Source of the DNA: Bacillota bacterium
GTDB lineage: Bacteria > Bacillota > UBA4882 > UBA8346
NCBI GenBank assembly: GCA_023415835.1
Contig: JAEZJK010000093.1
Span: forward strand, 1 to 5,317
Direction: 5' to 3'
DNA: 5,317 bases
The notes beneath the pieces were generated by a model. The model searched no databases. It had not been told where the DNA came from and saw only the letters and a program-made list of their open reading frames with translations. The position numbers were made by a program, and so were the translations under genes. Positions 5,099 through 5,317 of this stretch are shown here, one piece after another. Within the stretch, counting starts at the first letter, position 1; each line of letters begins with the position of its first letter.

Positions 5099-5317
5099 AG
5101 AATCAATTGGACAAGCTGGTACGAACCAGTGTTGAAGAAACATTAAACAAACTGCTTGAAGAAGAAGCTGATCGGTTAACTAATGCAAGTCGTTATGAAC
5201 ATAACGAAGCTAGAAAAGATACAAGAGCTGGATATTATCAAAGAAAGTTACATACTAAAGCCGGCGAGGTAGATTTAAAGGTGCCAAGATTACGTCATTT
5301 ACCGTTTGAAACGGCGA
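5062..5317 (+). CDS. IS256-family (Mutator-type) transposase, N-terminal part (3' truncated by window)
   Basis: 85 residues are visible, running off the right edge with the frame open. The N-terminal region has the pattern typical of IS256-family transposases: LDKLVRTSVEETLNKLLEEEADRL, broken here as LDKLVRTSVEETL and NKLLEEEADRL, then RYEHNEARKDTRAGYYQRKL, then HTKAGEVDLKVPRLRHLPFE. These enzymes use a DDE catalytic core and move by a copy-out mechanism. The DDE residues lie downstream of the window, so activity cannot be judged. The start ATG follows a strong AAGGAGG site. The gene points away from the toxin array and is separated from it by a terminator, so it is unlikely to be co-transcribed with it. 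Insertion sequences are common neighbours of Rhs arrays. Confidence 0.93.
   Translation, partial: MDNIIQLNQGAIKNQLDKLVRTSVEETLNKLLEEEADRLTNASRYEHNEARKDTRAGYYQRKLHTKAGEVDLKVPRLRHLPFETA

Larger units (their letters stand above)
4981..5317 (+). mobile_element. IS256-family insertion sequence, left part (right end outside window)
   Basis: The element is inferred from the transposase gene at 5062. The left end is not determined. IS256-family elements usually have their terminal inverted repeat within roughly 100 bp of the transposase start, which puts it near 4975-5010, around GCGCACATTTTACAGGGAG. Without the right end the inverted repeat and target duplication cannot be seen, so the start given here is approximate. 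Confidence 0.5.

Noticed and set aside
4897..5106. Minus-strand 69-residue frame
   Set aside because: It overlaps the transposase start and part of the palindrome, and shows no recognisable domain or ribosome binding site.

Overview
The window is a short tandem array of two Rhs-type polymorphic toxin C-terminal cassettes, each with its own candidate immunity gene. It ends in the 5' part of an IS256-family transposase gene. I see no tRNA, rRNA or CRISPR. The organism cannot be named from this sequence. The secreted or membrane-anchored look of both candidate immunity proteins suggests a bacterium whose toxins act in or through the cell envelope, probably a diderm. Base composition is mixed: Rhs-core and linker DNA is GC-rich in places (35 of 60 bases at 3061-3120), while the second immunity gene is AT-rich (18 GC of 60 at 4381-4440). 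That contrast fits variable toxin/immunity DNA attached to an older conserved core.

Layout. (1) 1-1455: the 3' part of an rhs gene, open from the first base. It has the Rhs core ending in a PxxxxDPTG motif, a glycine-rich pre-toxin segment, and a toxin tip with a lipase-like GHSKG nucleophile elbow. (2) 1473-2405: a secreted ankyrin-repeat protein, the likely immunity partner. (3) 2412-2450: a hairpin terminator. (4) 2455-3981: a second Rhs core plus the same pre-toxin segment, now carrying a different tip, a zinc metallopeptidase-like domain with HEGTH. It has no convincing start codon or ribosome binding site and looks like an orphan (silent) cassette. (5) 4007-4654: a small membrane-anchored protein of unknown family, the likely immunity partner of the metallopeptidase tip. 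(6) 4663-4695: a second terminator closely resembling the first. (7) 4717-5061: noncoding DNA with an imperfect palindrome and probably the left flank of an insertion sequence. (8) 5062-end: the IS256-family transposase, cut by the window edge.

How it fits together. Both cassettes share about 780 bp of core and pre-toxin DNA and then diverge abruptly after the same Y-G-x-A-N motif. Both cassettes also end in a related sequence of about 65 bp that starts at the immunity stop codon and includes the terminator. Each variable toxin/immunity pair is therefore bracketed by homology on both sides. That arrangement would allow the expressed rhs gene to change its toxin by homologous recombination and take the matching immunity gene with it. 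The exchange model is inference; the bracketing homology can be read directly in the sequence.
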